Shown here piece after piece: positions 35,013 through 43,184 of a stretch of 64,000 nt of DNA (positions within the stretch are counted from its first letter, which is position 1; every line of letters starts with the position of its first letter). The DNA is from Bordetella parapertussis (lineage in GTDB: Bacteria > Pseudomonadota > Gammaproteobacteria > Burkholderiales > SG8-41). Position numbers and translations under genes: made by a program. A model generated the notes under the pieces. It searched no databases. It worked only from the letters and a program-made list of their open reading frames with translations, and was not told where the DNA came from. The stretch spans positions 31,570 to 95,569 of the forward strand of contig CAMBCF010000002.1 of the NCBI GenBank assembly GCA_945864585.1. Reading direction: 5' to 3'.

Positions 35013-35987
35013 ATGAACACATTTCGATTCGGCGTGGCGATTGCCGCACTCGCTTTTGGAGCCATCACTGCGCACCACGCTGCCGCGCAAAAGTATCCCG
35101 AGAAAACCGTGCGCATCGTCGTGCCGTTCACGCCGGGTGGCGGCACCGATGTGTTTGCGCGCATCCTCGGACAGCGCCTGTCCGAAGTCTACGGCCAGCA
35201 ATTCATCGTTGATAACCGTCCCGGCGCGGGTTCGACCATAGGCACCGAGTTCGTCGCGCGCGCCGCGGGCGATGGTTATACGCTGCTGATGACTTCGGCT
35301 TCGTTTTCCTTCACGCCGGGTCTTTATCCGAAGCTGCGCTACGACTCGCTCAGGGATTTCGCCGCGCTGTCGCAAGTGGTGCGCGTGCCGCATGTGATCA
35401 CAGTGCTGCCGTCGCTGCCGGTGAAAGATATTCAGGATTTTGTCCGCCTCGCGCGCGAACGGCCCGGCCAGGTGCTCTATGCCTCGGCGGGACCGGGGAG
35501 CGCCATGCATCTGGCGGGCGCGCTGTTTGCGGTGGTAACCAAAACACAACTTGGGCACGTGCCGTATAAGGGCGGCCCACAAACCGCGACCGCGGTGATG
35601 AGCGGCGAGGCCACGGTCGCGTTCAACACCCCGGAAACCGTGTTGGGCCTGATACGCGCAAAGCGGCTGCGGGCACTTGCGGTATCGACGCGCGAACGCG
35701 CAGCGGCGTTGCCCGAGGTGCCGACAGCGATTGAAGCCGGGTTCAGGGATTACGAAGCCGTCGGCTGGTTCGGCATGTTCGCGCCTTCCAACACGCCCGC
35801 AGCGGTAGTCGAACAGTTGAGCGGTGATATTGCGAAGGCGATGGCGACGCCGGCGATACGCGAGCGCGCCATGCAGGAAGGTGCGACGCCAGTCGGCAAC
35901 ACGCCGGCCCAGTTCGACCGTTTTGTGCGCGACGAAATCGCCAAATGGACGCGCATTATCCGCGACGCGGGTATCAAACTTGAATAA
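35013..35987 (+). CDS. Bug-type solute-binding protein (8)
   Basis: ATG 35013 gives 324 residues with a signal peptide (MNTFRFGVAIAALAFGAITA, cleavage near AAA); an upstream in-frame GTG (35004) is less likely. Motifs: VPFTPGGGTDVFAR, FIVDNRPGAGSTIG, DGYTLL and HVPYKGGPQTATAVM. It lies upstream of the MmgE/PrpD-dihydropyrimidinase-GTPase operon, separated by a family C repeat, so it may provide uptake for that pathway. Confidence 0.9.
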   Translation: MNTFRFGVAIAALAFGAITAHHAAAQKYPEKTVRIVVPFTPGGGTDVFARILGQRLSEVYGQQFIVDNRPGAGSTIGTEFVARAAGDGYTLLMTSASFSFTPGLYPKLRYDSLRDFAALSQVVRVPHVITVLPSLPVKDIQDFVRLARERPGQVLYASAGPGSAMHLAGALFAVVTKTQLGHVPYKGGPQTATAVMSGEATVAFNTPETVLGLIRAKRLRALAVSTRERAAALPEVPTAIEAGFRDYEAVGWFGMFAPSNTPAAVVEQLSGDIAKAMATPAIRERAMQEGATPVGNTPAQFDRFVRDEIAKWTRIIRDAGIKLE

Positions 35988-35996
35988 ACCAGTTGC

Positions 35997-36099
35997 TGTA
36001 GGTTGGGCTGCAAAGCCCAACACGCTCGGGGATACACAGAGGCCGTTGCTTTATCGCCGACGTTTGTGTTGGGCTTCGCAGGCTCAGCGCCAACCTACA
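35997..36099. repeat. Family C repeat, copy 3
   Basis: TGTAGGTTGGGCTGCAAAGC at the left and CAGGCTCAGCGCCAACCTACA at the right are inverted, with inner GCCCAACACGC / GTGTTGGGC arms. It begins eight bases after the Bug stop and ends 44 bases before the MmgE/PrpD start. Confidence 0.88.
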
Positions 36100-36142
36100 G
36101 TTGCTTGTTAAGTGCCGGAGTACGGTTTTCCGGAAAGGTAGT

Positions 36143-37489
36143 ATGGGACAACAAATAGAGACGCTCGCGAGGTTTGCAGCAGAAACGCGCTGGGAAGACA
36201 TTCCCGCGCCGGTTCAGCGGCATACCAAACTGGTGTTGCTCGACACGCTCGGCGTCATTCTTGCGGGTTCAGTGCGGCCTGAAGTCGCACAGGTGCGCGA
36301 ACGATTGTCCGCCACTGCAGGCACGGGTGCTGCCGTGTATGCGCGCGGCTGGCCTACGCAAGACCCGCGCACCGCTGCGCTGCTCAACGGCATTGCCGGC
36401 CGCGCGATTGAATTGTGCGAAGGACTGCGTCTGGTCAGCGGTCAGGCCGCGATGCAAATTCTGCCCGGCATACTTTCGGTGGGCGAGCATGCGGGCGCGA
36501 GCGGCAAGACATTATTGACGGCGCTGGCGCTCGGCTACGATGTCACCGCGCGGCTGGGCATGGCATTTACGCCGCGTCCGCTGGCGCACCAGAATGGCCA
36601 AGCCATGTTGCTAGCCGCTGCCGCCGCAGGTGCGCGCATGCGCGGGCTCGACGCGGCGGGCGTGAGCCGCGCCATGCGTATTTCAGCGGTGCTGATGATG
36701 ACGCCCAGCTACATGAATACCGGCGCAGGCGCGACGGCGCTCAATATCGCCGGCGGCATGAGCGGATTTGCCGGTGCGTTGGCGCCCGATCTCGCACTGG
36801 CCGGCATCGAGGCGCAGGAAAATGCGATTGAAGAAGCGTTAAGCCAGCTGGTTGGTGACGGCTTTAATCCCGACCATCTGCTCGACGCACTCGGCACACG
36901 CTGGGAAATCATGCGCAATTATTTCTGCCTGTATGCGTGCTGCAATCCGATTCATCCCGCGCTCGATGTATTGAAAGCTGCACTCGCCGAGTTGCGTCCG
37001 CGCGCAGAGGAGATCGAGCGCATCGAGTTTGCGACCTATCGCTTTGCGTCGGTGATGCGCAATCCCAATCCGCCAAATTATTTTGCCTCGAAGTATTCGC
37101 TGCCGCACGCGGCGGCGGTGATGGTAGTCAGGGGCAAGGCGGAGCACAGTGACATCGACGACAGTGCGTTGCTCGATCCGGCGATAACTGCGCTGCGACA
37201 GCGTGTGCACGTCGCCGAAGATCCGGCAATGAGTGCGCTCGCGCCGCGCCTGCGCCCCGCGCGGGTTACCGTGACTTTAAAGGATGGGCGCAAGGCCACG
37301 CACGCCTGCGAGAGTCACGAAGGCGACTTCAATCGGCCGTACCCGGAATCGGTACTGCGCGGCAAGTTTCGTATGTTGGCCGGCTACGTGCTTACGCCTG
37401 AAGGCGTGACCCAGGCCGAACAAGCGGTAGACCGTAGCGAGGAATGGAGCAGCGTGGCAGAATTCACGGCGCTGCTACGCATGACATAA
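36143..37489 (+). CDS. MmgE/PrpD family protein (4)
   Basis: ATG 36143 after GGAAAGG gives 448 residues (MGQQIETLARFAAETRWEDI). The substrate loop is altered: NGIAGRAIELCEGLRLVSGQ replaces the DYDD-TH type loop, with the first acidic pair lost, while AMLLAAAAAGARMRGLD and the NTGAGATALNIAGGMSGFAGALA helix are conserved. It may therefore use a different substrate from paralogues 2, 5 and 6. It is 27 bases upstream of the dihydropyrimidinase-like gene. Confidence 0.85.
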   Translation: MGQQIETLARFAAETRWEDIPAPVQRHTKLVLLDTLGVILAGSVRPEVAQVRERLSATAGTGAAVYARGWPTQDPRTAALLNGIAGRAIELCEGLRLVSGQAAMQILPGILSVGEHAGASGKTLLTALALGYDVTARLGMAFTPRPLAHQNGQAMLLAAAAAGARMRGLDAAGVSRAMRISAVLMMTPSYMNTGAGATALNIAGGMSGFAGALAPDLALAGIEAQENAIEEALSQLVGDGFNPDHLLDALGTRWEIMRNYFCLYACCNPIHPALDVLKAALAELRPRAEEIERIEFATYRFASVMRNPNPPNYFASKYSLPHAAAVMVVRGKAEHSDIDDSALLDPAITALRQRVHVAEDPAMSALAPRLRPARVTVTLKDGRKATHACESHEGDFNRPYPESVLRGKFRMLAGYVLTPEGVTQAEQAVDRSEEWSSVAEFTALLRMT

Positions 37490-37516
37490 AAACATCTAAG
37501 AAACAAGGAGCTACTG

Positions 37517-38944
37517 ATGTTCGACTTAGTGATTCGCAGTGACAAAATAGTGACGCCTTCAGGCGTCACCGCGTGTGACCTGGCGATTCAGGGCGAGAAG
37601 ATTGTGGCGCTGGGCGCTGCCGGTTCATTCGGCGCGGAGAGTGCCAGGCGTGTGATCGACGCCACCGGCAAAATCGTCATGCCCGGCGGCATTGATCCGC
37701 ACGTGCATCTGAAGTGGTACTCGCCGCATCCCGACGGTAGCGTGACCTACACCGATCCGCCGTCGGTGGTGGGCCGCGCCGCGTTGTATGGCGGCACCAC
37801 CACCATGATCGACTTCGTGCGCTGGACGCATGGCAAGACCATACAGCAGGCGATCGAAGACCGGCACAAGGACTGGACCGGCCAGTGTCAGTGCGACTAC
37901 AGTTTTCACGTGATGGTCGAGGGCGCGCTGCCACCGGAGATTTTCGGGCAGCTTGCCGAAGTGCTGCGTGCGGGTTATCCGACGGTGAAGCTGTTTACCA
38001 CCGACATCACGCCAAGCCGGCGCGGGCGCATGGTTGATTTCGGCGACATCTGGGAGGTGTTCAAGGTGGTCGCGCAGGAGCACGGCCTGTGCGTCATCCA
38101 CGGCGAGGACAACGACATCGTGATGCACATGTACGACAAACTCATACGCGAAAACCGCACAGGCTTCGAGAATATGGCCGAGGTGCATAACGCCATGTCC
38201 GAAGACCTGTCGTTTCGCCGCGTGTTGGGGCTGGCTAAAAATGTGCCGGGCATCGCGCTCTACTTCATGCATGTGAGTGCTGCGTTCGGCGTGGATGCAA
38301 TACGCGAAGCGCGCGCACGCGGCATGCCGGTGTACGGCGAAACGCTGCATCAATACCTGATGTATACCTCGGAAGATTACAAGCGCCCGAACGGCCAGAT
38401 GTATCACACCTATCCGTCGATCAAGGCGCAGGCCGATCAGAACGCGCTGTGGGCCGGCACGCTCGACCACACCATTCATACGGTGGCGACCGACGAGGTT
38501 TGCTGTTCGCTGAAAGACAAGACCCTGGGCAAGCGCATCGATGACACCACCGGTGGTAACGTCGGGGTGGAGCCGCGTGTGTCGCTGATGTATTCCGAGA
38601 TGGTGGGCCGGCGCGGTTACTCGCTCGAACGTTTCGTCGATCTCATCTCCAGCAATGCGGCAAAAATCATGGGGTTGTATCCGCGCAAAGGCGCGCTTGC
38701 GGTGGGTTCCGACGCCGACATCACCGTGCTGGATGCGTCGCGGCGCTTCACGCTGACCAAAGAGATGCTGCACGAATCCGATTATTCACCGTGGGAAGGG
38801 CACGAAATGCTGGCGTGGCCCTCGACCACGGTGCTGCGCGGCAAGGTGGTGGTTGATGGCGGGCAGTTCTTCGGCGACCTGAAGGACGGCAGGTTTCTGC
38901 CGCGCAAAATTTCCGAAGAAATCCGCAGCGGCGCCATGCTGTGA
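37517..38944 (+). CDS. Dihydropyrimidinase / D-hydantoinase-like amidohydrolase
   Basis: The 475-residue protein has all binuclear-zinc ligands of the family: His62 and His64 (DPHVHL), the carbamylated-lysine candidate Lys158 (TVKLFTTD), His195 (VIHGED), His252 (FMHVSAA) and Asp326 (ATDEV). The residue after that Asp is Glu rather than the usual His, and the HGED loop replaces HAEN, so a non-standard cyclic amide or imide is possible. A good AAGGAG site precedes ATG 37517. Its stop overlaps the next gene (GTGA). Confidence 0.87.
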   Translation: MFDLVIRSDKIVTPSGVTACDLAIQGEKIVALGAAGSFGAESARRVIDATGKIVMPGGIDPHVHLKWYSPHPDGSVTYTDPPSVVGRAALYGGTTTMIDFVRWTHGKTIQQAIEDRHKDWTGQCQCDYSFHVMVEGALPPEIFGQLAEVLRAGYPTVKLFTTDITPSRRGRMVDFGDIWEVFKVVAQEHGLCVIHGEDNDIVMHMYDKLIRENRTGFENMAEVHNAMSEDLSFRRVLGLAKNVPGIALYFMHVSAAFGVDAIREARARGMPVYGETLHQYLMYTSEDYKRPNGQMYHTYPSIKAQADQNALWAGTLDHTIHTVATDEVCCSLKDKTLGKRIDDTTGGNVGVEPRVSLMYSEMVGRRGYSLERFVDLISSNAAKIMGLYPRKGALAVGSDADITVLDASRRFTLTKEMLHESDYSPWEGHEMLAWPSTTVLRGKVVVDGGQFFGDLKDGRFLPRKISEEIRSGAML

Positions 38945-39288
38945 GCGGAATACCTGCTGCCGCCGAAGAGGAACGATTGCGCGTTTTTCTCGCCGACAGT
39001 CTTGCGCTATGGCAAGTCGGCGGCACCGTTCAAGCAGGAGACGCGCCGGTCGTTGCGGAGATCCGCGCCAGCAACGGCGCCCTCGTGTGGATCGAGCGCG
39101 CTGCTGATGACACGCCGTTTCGCTGGTGCGCACGCTGGCGCAGTGCGGGAGCTGCGCCCGGCGGCGTGCGTGAGTTGCGGCCACGCGCTTGTGGTTCGCT
39201 GGTGGGGTTGCTCGCTGCGGTGCGCGATGCGCTGGGCGTGGAACGCGGCGCCGCGGTGCGGGTTGTGGCGGCGCCGGAGCAAACATGA
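38941..39288 (+). CDS. Hypothetical 115-residue protein, coupled between dihydropyrimidinase and COG0523 GTPase
   Basis: It starts with GTG 38941 overlapping the dihydropyrimidinase stop and ends overlapping the GTPase start (ATGA), so all three are translationally coupled. The sequence (EERLRVFLADSLALWQVGGT, IRASNGALVWIERAADDTPF, WCARWRS) suggests a small alpha/beta domain with two Trp-rich strands. There is no membrane segment. I know no family for it; a dedicated assembly factor or subunit is an inference from position only. Confidence 0.7.
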   Translation: MSGIPAAAEEERLRVFLADSLALWQVGGTVQAGDAPVVAEIRASNGALVWIERAADDTPFRWCARWRSAGAAPGGVRELRPRACGSLVGLLAAVRDALGVERGAAVRVVAAPEQT

Positions 39289-40346
39289 TCCCCGTGTCGG
39301 TCATCACCGGCTTTCTCGGCAGCGGCAAAACCACCTTGCTGGGTCGCCTGCTGCGCGATCCGGCGATGGGCCGCACCGCGGTCATCATCAACGAGTTTGG
39401 CGCAATTGCGCTGGATCACGATCTGATCGAGACCAGCGACGAGAGTTTTGTCCAGCTCACCAACGGATGTTTGTGCTGCAACGTGCGCAGCGATCTCACG
39501 CTCACACTCGGTGACCTTGCAGCGCGGCGCGCGCAGGGTACGCTGCCGTGGTTCGAGCGCGTGGTCATCGAAACCAGCGGTCTGGCCGACCCCGCGCCGA
39601 TACTGCACGCGCTAATGACCAACCGCGATCTCAGCGGCACCTACGCGCTCGACAGTGTGATTACCACCGTCGATGCGCTGCTGGGCATGGCGGCACTCGA
39701 CAATCACGAAGAAGCGCGGCGTCAGGCCGCGGTTGCCGACCGTATCGTGATGACCAAGACCGATCTTGCCGAGGCGCAAACGGACGCCATCCGGCAGCGG
39801 CTTGCCGCCATCAATCCGGGCGCACCTGTGATTACCGCCGTGCGCGGCGCGATTGCGCCATCCGTATTATTCAATTGCGGGTTCTATGATGTAGACAGCA
39901 AGCATCCCGACGTGGGCGTATGGCTCGCTCACAATGCCGTCGATGGCGCCGATGCCGCAGGCGGGCACGCACATTCTCTGCATCACCATGCTGAACCTGT
40001 CACCAGTTTTTGCATTGTGCGTGAACAACCGCTGCACGCGGTGACGCTGCCGCTGCTGCTGTCGGCGCTGGCGGAAAACTGCGGCGCGGATTTATGGCGC
40101 ATGAAAGGTATCGTGCGCGTGCTCGAAGCACCGGAGCGCCCTGCCGTGATCCACGGCGTGCAGCATGTTTATCACGCACCGGTGTGGTTGCCGCGCTGGC
40201 CTTCGGCAGAGCGCAGCACGCGCATGGTGTTCATCGGCCGCAACCTGCGTGAATCCTGGGTGCGCAGCCTGATCGAACTACTGGATGCGGAAGTCGCCGC
40301 GGAAAGCGCGCGGCGTCCGCGGGTGACCGCACCTACTTCAAGCTGA
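39285..40346 (+). CDS. COG0523 (CobW/ZNG-like) GTPase, putative metallochaperone
   Basis: ATG 39285 gives 353 residues with P-loop GFLGSGKTT (9-17), the metal-binding CxCC motif in GCLCC (C62, C64, C65), the VVIETSGLADP switch region, TKTDL for guanine recognition, a His-rich linker (HAHSLHHHAEP) and a CobW C-terminal domain. Family members deliver zinc or other metals to client enzymes. Translational coupling to a probable zinc amidohydrolase makes that enzyme the obvious client. The end overlaps the convergent gene by 14 bases. Confidence 0.88.
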   Translation: MIPVSVITGFLGSGKTTLLGRLLRDPAMGRTAVIINEFGAIALDHDLIETSDESFVQLTNGCLCCNVRSDLTLTLGDLAARRAQGTLPWFERVVIETSGLADPAPILHALMTNRDLSGTYALDSVITTVDALLGMAALDNHEEARRQAAVADRIVMTKTDLAEAQTDAIRQRLAAINPGAPVITAVRGAIAPSVLFNCGFYDVDSKHPDVGVWLAHNAVDGADAAGGHAHSLHHHAEPVTSFCIVREQPLHAVTLPLLLSALAENCGADLWRMKGIVRVLEAPERPAVIHGVQHVYHAPVWLPRWPSAERSTRMVFIGRNLRESWVRSLIELLDAEVAAESARRPRVTAPTSS

Positions 40347-41349
40347 CCGGCCTGATCGCCACGCCATCCAGCGTGATGCGCTGATTTACCAGATTCGCGC
40401 ACGCCGCGATCACCGCCAGATTCGGCGTTGCCACAGAGGTGAGCTCGCCGATTTCCAGCAGCACGTTGAGGATGGCGTCAAGTTCCAGCGAGCGGCCCGC
40501 GCGCACGTCCTGCAAGGTCGAAGTCGCCAGCGACACGCGCCTGGCCGCCGCCGCCACCAGCGCTTCCGCATCGGCTTGCAGCGGGCTGCCCACCGCGGCG
40601 GCCAGCGCAATCACTTCACGCGTCATGGCCACCGCCAATCGTGCCATCGGCTCGAAGCCGGCGGCTTCTTTTGGCGTCGCCTGCGTGACCACCCCCAGCG
40701 TGTTCCACACCGCATTCGACAGGAGCTTGGTCCATTTGGCTTTGCGTATATCCGCCACCGGCGTACCGCGCCATCCGGCACGGGTGGTGATGTTTGCGAT
40801 TTGTTCCAGGCGCGGCGTCATGCGATTGTCGATTTCACCCAGAGCGAGGGCATCCCCATCGGAATCCGCCAGACGAATATGGCCGGGCGCCAGCAGATCG
40901 GTGGGCTTGAACGCGATGCCCCCGATGATATGGGATGCATCAAACGTGCGCGACAATACGCCGTCGGGATCGAGTGTCTTCAGTTTCGTGCCCTTAAAGC
41001 GCGACTCGATGCCGTCGAAATACCACCACGGTATGCCGTTCTGCGGAAACACGAACATCGCGTCTCTGCCGCCCAGTGCGCGCACATGTTGCGCGGCGGA
41101 CATCAGCTGATGTGATTTCAGGGTGACAAATATCAGCTCGTACGGCGGCTTTTCTTCTCCGGGGCGCACCGCGCGCACCTTGATCGGATCGGGCCTCCCG
41201 CTTTTGGGACCTTCGAGCATAACGCCGCGCGTGGTGTAGGCCTCATACGCCGCGCCACGCGCCACCAGCGTTACATCTTCGCCCGCCGCCGACAAAATCG
41301 CGCCCAGATAACCGCCGACAGAGCCGGCGCCATAGACCAGAATTTTCAC
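40333..41349 (-). CDS. 2-dehydropantoate 2-reductase-like (ApbA/PanE family)
   Basis: GTG 41349, preceded by GAGAGG, gives 338 residues beginning VKILVYGAGSVGGYLGAILS. The GxGxxG motif, TLKSHQ segment, QNGIPWW motif and the C-terminal helical domain with AKWTKLLSNAVWNTL fit NADPH-dependent ketopantoate reductases. Many paralogues near catabolic genes do not make pantoate but reduce other 2-oxo acids, which is more likely here. It is the last gene of a long minus-strand run and meets the GTPase gene tail to tail. Confidence 0.87.
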   Translation of the reverse strand: MKILVYGAGSVGGYLGAILSAAGEDVTLVARGAAYEAYTTRGVMLEGPKSGRPDPIKVRAVRPGEEKPPYELIFVTLKSHQLMSAAQHVRALGGRDAMFVFPQNGIPWWYFDGIESRFKGTKLKTLDPDGVLSRTFDASHIIGGIAFKPTDLLAPGHIRLADSDGDALALGEIDNRMTPRLEQIANITTRAGWRGTPVADIRKAKWTKLLSNAVWNTLGVVTQATPKEAAGFEPMARLAVAMTREVIALAAAVGSPLQADAEALVAAAARRVSLATSTLQDVRAGRSLELDAILNVLLEIGELTSVATPNLAVIAACANLVNQRITLDGVAIRPVSLK

Positions 41350-41377
41350 TTGAAACCTCTCACACAAAAACTTTTTT

Positions 41378-41411
41378 TGCCACAGATGAACACAGATGAA
41401 CACAGATTAAC
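41378..41411. repeat. Family G repeat, half copy (CCACAGATGAACACAGAT)
   Basis: GCCACAGATGAACACAGATG and the following repeat ACACAGATTAAC match the arm of the complete palindrome at 47555-47638. Only one arm is present here. Confidence 0.6.
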
Positions 41412-41469
41412 TTCAACAGCAGTCGCAGGATGCACCAGTTTGCGAACCTCAACACGCGATCCTGAGTCT

Positions 41470-41641
41470 CTATTCAGCCTCTATTACAGATCAACATCTT
41501 CCCTCACCCCTAGCCCCTCTCCCGGCAGGAGAGGGGAACAAACCCTTGCCCTCCGGGACAAGGGAACACTTGAAGCGGAGCAGAGGGTGGCGCGCAGCGC
41601 CGGGTGAGGGAAGCTTTTGACTTTTCATAGCGGCTGAATAG
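41470..41641. repeat. Family A element, copy 2, with perfect 10-bp terminal inverted repeats
   Basis: CTATTCAGCC at the left end and GGCTGAATAG at the right end are exact inverted copies bounding 172 bases. Inside are the hairpin arms CCCTCACC...GGGTGAGGG and the core CTCCGGGACAAGGGAACAC. It lies immediately before the stop codon of MmgE/PrpD (5). The layout is that of a small non-autonomous element. Confidence 0.85.
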
Positions 41642-41645
41642 AGCC

Positions 41646-43004
41646 TTATTTTTTTGCTGTGAGCTTCAATACAGCCGAAACATCCCCCGCCTTTTCGACG
41701 TTCATCACCGCGTCCGCAAGCGTCGCGGCGCGCTTCGCACCAATCACCGGCGCGGCCAGACTGGTGAATTTGGCCAGCAACTCCTGATCATTCATCGGAT
41801 TCTGGATCGAGCCTTTGGGGTAATCGATCTGCGAGGTGAAGCTGCGCCCGTCGCTCAGGGTCGCTGTCATTTTGCACGACACGCCGCGCGGCAACGATGC
41901 ATCCACGGCGATGTGGGTCGCCTCACTCAACTGCTTGACCCTGGCATTGCGAATGTTGCGGTCACTGTATTGCTTTAGCAGCGCCTGGCCTTCGAGCAAC
42001 GCCACCGCCACCGAGAACGGCAGCGACACCTGCGCTTCGTGATAAGTGCGCGGCGCCGGATTCTGATGGTAAAGCGCCCAATCGGGATGGCGCGTGAAAT
42101 GTATCGCCTGCACCGCCGCCACATCAAAACCGGACTGCTCTCGCACATCCAGCGCGCAGTCAATCGCATTGTGTATCGGCCGCGCGCACGAGTACGGCTT
42201 GAACTCGATCAGCAGTTCGTAGGGTTTGTTGATGCCTTCGATCAGCGCCTCGGGAAAGTTCTTGTCGGTGAACGCTTTCAGGAAACCGCGTTCGCCTTCA
42301 AATATCGTGTCGGCCCCGGTGAATCCCAGCTGCGCCATCAGCGCAGCGGTCACGCCGTTGCGCGCAGTCGGCCCCGGATTAAAACGCTTTTGCATCGACG
42401 GCCCGTACATCTCCATCAGGCCCGAAGCCTGCGCACCTGCCATGCCGAGCGCGTTGGTCATTTTCGCCGGGGTCAGTTTCAGCAGCTTCGCGGCGGCAAT
42501 CGTCGCGCCGAACACGCCGCAGGTCGGCGTGGTGTGAAAACTGCGGTTGCGCAGCGAGTTGTTCGCGGCACGGCTGGCGCGTTCCATCATTTCGCAGCCG
42601 GCGGCCAGCGCAACGACTAACTGCCTGCCACTGGCTTTTTTAGCATCCGCCACCGCCAGTGCCGACGAATACACCGGCGGGCTGAAATGAAACAGCGCCA
42701 GCACATCAATATCGTCCAGTTCGATGCTGTGCGAGGAAATCGCATTGGCAAAGGCGGTGGTTGCCATTGATGACCTGGCCTTGTCGCCGATGAGTTGCGC
42801 GCCACTCTTCCCACCTGTTGCGCCCTGCTCTCGCGCAAAGCGCCGCGCAATATGACCGCTCTCGCTTTGACTGCCGGCGAGCGCGACACCCAGATAGTCG
42901 AGTAACAGGCGTTTGACGGCGTGGCGTGAGGCGGGGGTGATGTCGTTGTAACCGAGTTTGGCGAAGCGGGCTGCCAGTTGTTGGGCGTGGGTTTGTTGGG
43001 TCAT
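41646..43004 (-). CDS. MmgE/PrpD family protein (5)
   Basis: ATG 43004 (MTQQTHAQQLAARFAKLGYN) gives 452 residues. The active-site loop reads SHSIELDDIDVLALFHFSPP (DD present), followed by TPTCGVFGATIAAAKLLKLT and KRFNPGPTARNGVTAALMA, and KPYSCARPIHNAID in the lid. Gene 6 of this family lies 180 bases upstream, separated by a family B repeat; the two are distinct paralogues, not a recent duplication. Confidence 0.86.
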   Translation of the reverse strand: MTQQTHAQQLAARFAKLGYNDITPASRHAVKRLLLDYLGVALAGSQSESGHIARRFAREQGATGGKSGAQLIGDKARSSMATTAFANAISSHSIELDDIDVLALFHFSPPVYSSALAVADAKKASGRQLVVALAAGCEMMERASRAANNSLRNRSFHTTPTCGVFGATIAAAKLLKLTPAKMTNALGMAGAQASGLMEMYGPSMQKRFNPGPTARNGVTAALMAQLGFTGADTIFEGERGFLKAFTDKNFPEALIEGINKPYELLIEFKPYSCARPIHNAIDCALDVREQSGFDVAAVQAIHFTRHPDWALYHQNPAPRTYHEAQVSLPFSVAVALLEGQALLKQYSDRNIRNARVKQLSEATHIAVDASLPRGVSCKMTATLSDGRSFTSQIDYPKGSIQNPMNDQELLAKFTSLAAPVIGAKRAATLADAVMNVEKAGDVSAVLKLTAKK

Positions 43005-43029
43005 AATTTTCGATTTGGGGTTGGGTTGA

Positions 43030-43172
43030 ATTCCCCTCACCCAAACCCGGCCCCTCGCCTGCTTTCGCAGGCTCTCCCCGTGAACGGGGCGAGGGGATGT
43101 TTTGCTCCTTCCCCTTCACGGGGCAAGGGAACACTTGCAGCGAAGCAGAAGGCCGGGATGGGGGTGGGGTAA
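43030..43172. repeat. Family B repeat, copy 4
   Basis: CCCCTCACCCAAACCCGGCCC at the left and GGCCGGGATGGGGGTGGGGT at the right, with inner hairpins CCCCGTGAACGGGG and CCCCTTCACGGGG, form a composite palindrome between two MmgE/PrpD genes. Part of the core (AAGGGAACACTTGCAGCG) resembles family A, so the two families may share ancestry. Confidence 0.8.
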
Positions 43173-43184
43173 AAAATAAGGCGG

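Noticed and set aside
37625-38773. Minus-strand ORF of 382 codons in the dihydropyrimidinase gene
   Set aside because: Lies wholly opposite a well supported enzyme with all its metal ligands; composition is typical of a shadow.
41470-43172. CRISPR-like array from the repeated GC-rich blocks
   Set aside because: Repeats are dispersed palindromic units without regular spacers or cas genes.
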